Source of the DNA: Pseudomonadota bacterium
GTDB lineage: Bacteria; Pseudomonadota; Alphaproteobacteria; Rhizobiales; Devosiaceae
NCBI GenBank assembly: GCA_023427545.1
Contig: JAEZBF010000271.1
Coordinates: forward strand, 1 to 7,126
Direction of reading: 5' to 3'
Length of the DNA: 7,126 nucleotides
Part shown: positions 5,456 through 7,126 of the stretch, piece by piece
Layout: each line of letters opens with the position of its first letter
How positions within the stretch are numbered: the first letter of the stretch is position 1
Notes under the pieces: model-generated
What the model saw: only the letters and a program-made list of their open reading frames with translations
What the model was told of the DNA's origin: nothing
Database searches by the model: none
Program-made: the position numbers and the translations under genes

Positions 5456-7072
5456 GGCGTGGTCGGCATTGCCCTTGGCCCAGAAGCCGTGGAAGGCCGC
5501 CGCGAGCTCGTGGAGGTAGAACGCAATGCGGTGCGGCTCGTGGGCGGCGCCCGCCGCGGCGACGATTCGCGGCCATTGGCCGATGAGTCGCAGCAGCTCA
5601 AGGTCGGCGGCCGAGGTCAGGCGTCCGACGTCGGCGGCGGCAAGCGCCTGGGGTGTCGTCTCGAGCGCCGGCAGGTCGCGGGCGGCGGTGCGGAACACCG
5701 AACACGCGCGGGCGTGGGCGTACTGCACGTAGAACACGGGGTTGTCCCGGGTCTGCTCCTTGACCGCCGCAAAGTCGAAATCGAGCGGCGCATCGTTGCG
5801 GCGGAAGAGCATCATGAAGCGCGTCGCATCGCGCCCGACCTCGTCGACCACGTCGGCCAGCGTGACGAGATCGCCCGAGCGCTTGCTCATCTTGACCTGC
5901 TCGCCGTTGCGCAGCAGTCGGACGAGCTGGCAGAACTTCACGTCGACCTCGGCGGCCCCGCCGGAGACCGCCTTGACCGCGGCCTTGATGCGGCTCGCGT
6001 AACCGGAGTGATCGGCGCCCAGCACGTCGATCAGGCTGTTGAAGCCGCGCAGTACCTTGTTGCGGTGATAGGCGATATCGGCCGCGAAGTAGGTATAGGA
6101 GCCGTCCGACTTCACCAGCGCTCTATCGACGTCATCGCCGAACTGCGTTGCCCGGAACAGCGTCTGCTCGCGGTCTTCCCAGTCCTCGTCGGCGACGCCC
6201 TTGGGCGGCGGCAGATAGCCCTGATAGACGAGCCCCTGCTCGCGGAGCCACTCCAGCGTACGTTCGACGTCGCCGCCCGGGCCGTGCAGCGTCCGCTCCG
6301 AGAAGAAGACCTCGTGCGTGATGCCGAGCTTTGCGAGGTCGGCGCGGATGAGCTCCATCATCGCCGCGAGGGTGAAGTCGCGGACGACCGGCAGCCACTC
6401 GGCTTCTTCCTTGTCGCGCAGGCCGCTGTTGAACTCGGCAACGAGCGCCTGGCCCACCGGGACGAGATAGTCGCCGGGATAGAGGCCGCGCGGGATCTCG
6501 ATGGTTTCGCCCAGCGCCTCGCGGTAGCGCAGGAACGCCGAGCGGGCGAGCACGTCGACCTGGCTGCCGGCGTCGTTGATGTAGTATTCCCGCGTCACGT
6601 CATAACCGCAGAAGGCCATCAGCGAAGCGAGCGCATCGCCATAGACCGCGCCGCGGGTATGGCCCACGTGCATCGGGCCGGTCGGGTTGGCCGAGACGTA
6701 CTCGACGTTGACCCGCTCGCCCTTCCCCATGTCGCTGCGGCCATAATCGGCGCCGGCGGCGAGCACGGCGCGCAGCAGCCGGTGCCAGACAGGGTCGGCG
6801 AGGCGGAAGTTGAGAAACCCCGGGCCGGCGACCTCGACGCTCGTTACATCCGGATCGCCGCGGAAGCGCTCGGCGAGCGCAGCAGCAATCTCACGCGGCG
6901 ACTTGCCCAGCGGCTTGGCCGCGACCATCGCCGCGTTGGACGAAAGATCGCCGTGACCGGGGTCGCGCGGCGGCTCGACCACCAGACGCGCGAGGACCTC
7001 ATCGGTCGCTTCGGGGAAGCTGGCCCTGAGCGCCTCGGCGACGCGGGACTGAAAGGTGGCAAAGACGTCCAT
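5327..7072 (-). CDS. argS: Arginyl-tRNA synthetase (arginine--tRNA ligase)
   Basis: This class I synthetase charges tRNA-Arg with arginine using ATP in the cytoplasm. The 581-residue product has the N-terminal tRNA-recognition domain (about 1-95). The catalytic Rossmann core follows, with VEYVSANPTGPMHVGHTRG at 123-141, in which HVGH (135-138) is the HIGH signature. The second signature KMSKRSG is at 394-400. The C-terminal DALR-type anticodon-binding helical domain (about 447-581) includes FYVQYAHAR and RQVLANGLAILGVSAP. Length and motifs are those of a complete, functional enzyme. The ATG at 7072 gives the usual family N-terminus, but no Shine-Dalgarno precedes it: the transcript reads ACCTCCC directly before ATG, the opposite of a binding site. 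The last 42 codons use quite different, AT-ending codons. It is the first gene of the run in this window; what lies upstream is outside the window. Confidence 0.98.
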   Translation of the reverse strand: MDVFATFQSRVAEALRASFPEATDEVLARLVVEPPRDPGHGDLSSNAAMVAAKPLGKSPREIAAALAERFRGDPDVTSVEVAGPGFLNFRLADPVWHRLLRAVLAAGADYGRSDMGKGERVNVEYVSANPTGPMHVGHTRGAVYGDALASLMAFCGYDVTREYYINDAGSQVDVLARSAFLRYREALGETIEIPRGLYPGDYLVPVGQALVAEFNSGLRDKEEAEWLPVVRDFTLAAMMELIRADLAKLGITHEVFFSERTLHGPGGDVERTLEWLREQGLVYQGYLPPPKGVADEDWEDREQTLFRATQFGDDVDRALVKSDGSYTYFAADIAYHRNKVLRGFNSLIDVLGADHSGYASRIKAAVKAVSGGAAEVDVKFCQLVRLLRNGEQVKMSKRSGDLVTLADVVDEVGRDATRFMMLFRRNDAPLDFDFAAVKEQTRDNPVFYVQYAHARACSVFRTAARDLPALETTPQALAAADVGRLTSAADLELLRLIGQWPRIVAAAGAAHEPHRIAFYLHELAAAFHGFWAKGNADHALRFVNPQDPTLTLARLAAVDALRQVLANGLAILGVSAPDELS

Positions 7073-7102
7073 GGGAGGTATCCGGGCGGTGGGGGTGCCG
7101 CG

Positions 7103-7126
7103 CCCTCGTGGTTCGACAGGCTCACC
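7103..7126. repeat. REP-like palindromic element, cut by window edge
   Basis: The final bases contain CCCTCGTG followed by GTTCGACAGGCTCACC at the edge. The core GTTCGACAGGCTCAC, flanked by GTG/CAC arms, is the form of an abundant extragenic palindrome that I recall from sphingomonad and some other proteobacterial genomes. The expected second arm (CACGAG...) would lie just beyond 7126. It sits about 30 bases upstream of the argS start. Such elements often mark intergenic boundaries and can affect mRNA stability. Recognition is from memory, and only one arm and the loop are visible. Confidence 0.65.

Overview
This window reads as a stretch of a high-GC alphaproteobacterial chromosome, most likely from the order Sphingomonadales (a Novosphingobium-like organism). 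Three things suggest this: the overall base composition, the conserved alphaproteobacterial gene order argS / SPOR protein / scpA / scpB / tatA / tatB, and a half-palindrome at the right edge that resembles the REP-like repeat common in sphingomonad genomes. The genus is an inference; no taxonomic marker is present.

All genes lie on the minus strand, so transcription runs from right to left. From upstream to downstream they are: (1) a REP-like element cut by the window edge (7103-7126); (2) argS, arginyl-tRNA synthetase (7072-5327); (3) a 904-residue single-pass membrane protein with a C-terminal peptidoglycan-binding SPOR domain (5225-2511), probably an FtsN-like division or envelope protein with a very large disordered cytoplasmic part; (4) scpA (2414-1623) and scpB (1626-955), the kleisin and winged-helix partners of SMC, overlapping by four bases; (5) tatA (823-614) and the first 189 codons of tatB (569 to the left edge), the twin-arginine translocase. 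tatC would be expected just beyond position 1.

The operon links translation (ArgS), septal peptidoglycan (SPOR protein), chromosome condensation (ScpAB with SMC, encoded elsewhere) and export of folded proteins (TatAB with TatC). In E. coli the Tat pathway exports the amidases AmiA and AmiC that split the septum, so a shared cell-division and envelope theme is plausible. nagZ, which in many alphaproteobacteria sits between the SPOR gene and scpA, is absent here; that gap holds only two GC-rich hairpins.

No intergenic gap exceeds 131 bases. No CRISPR array, tRNA, rRNA, insertion sequence or phage gene was seen. I found no clearly undescribed multi-gene system. The most unusual items are the giant SPOR protein with its repeated motifs, an abrupt change of codon usage in the last 42 codons of argS, the missing nagZ, and perfect or near-perfect hairpins in several intergenic gaps.
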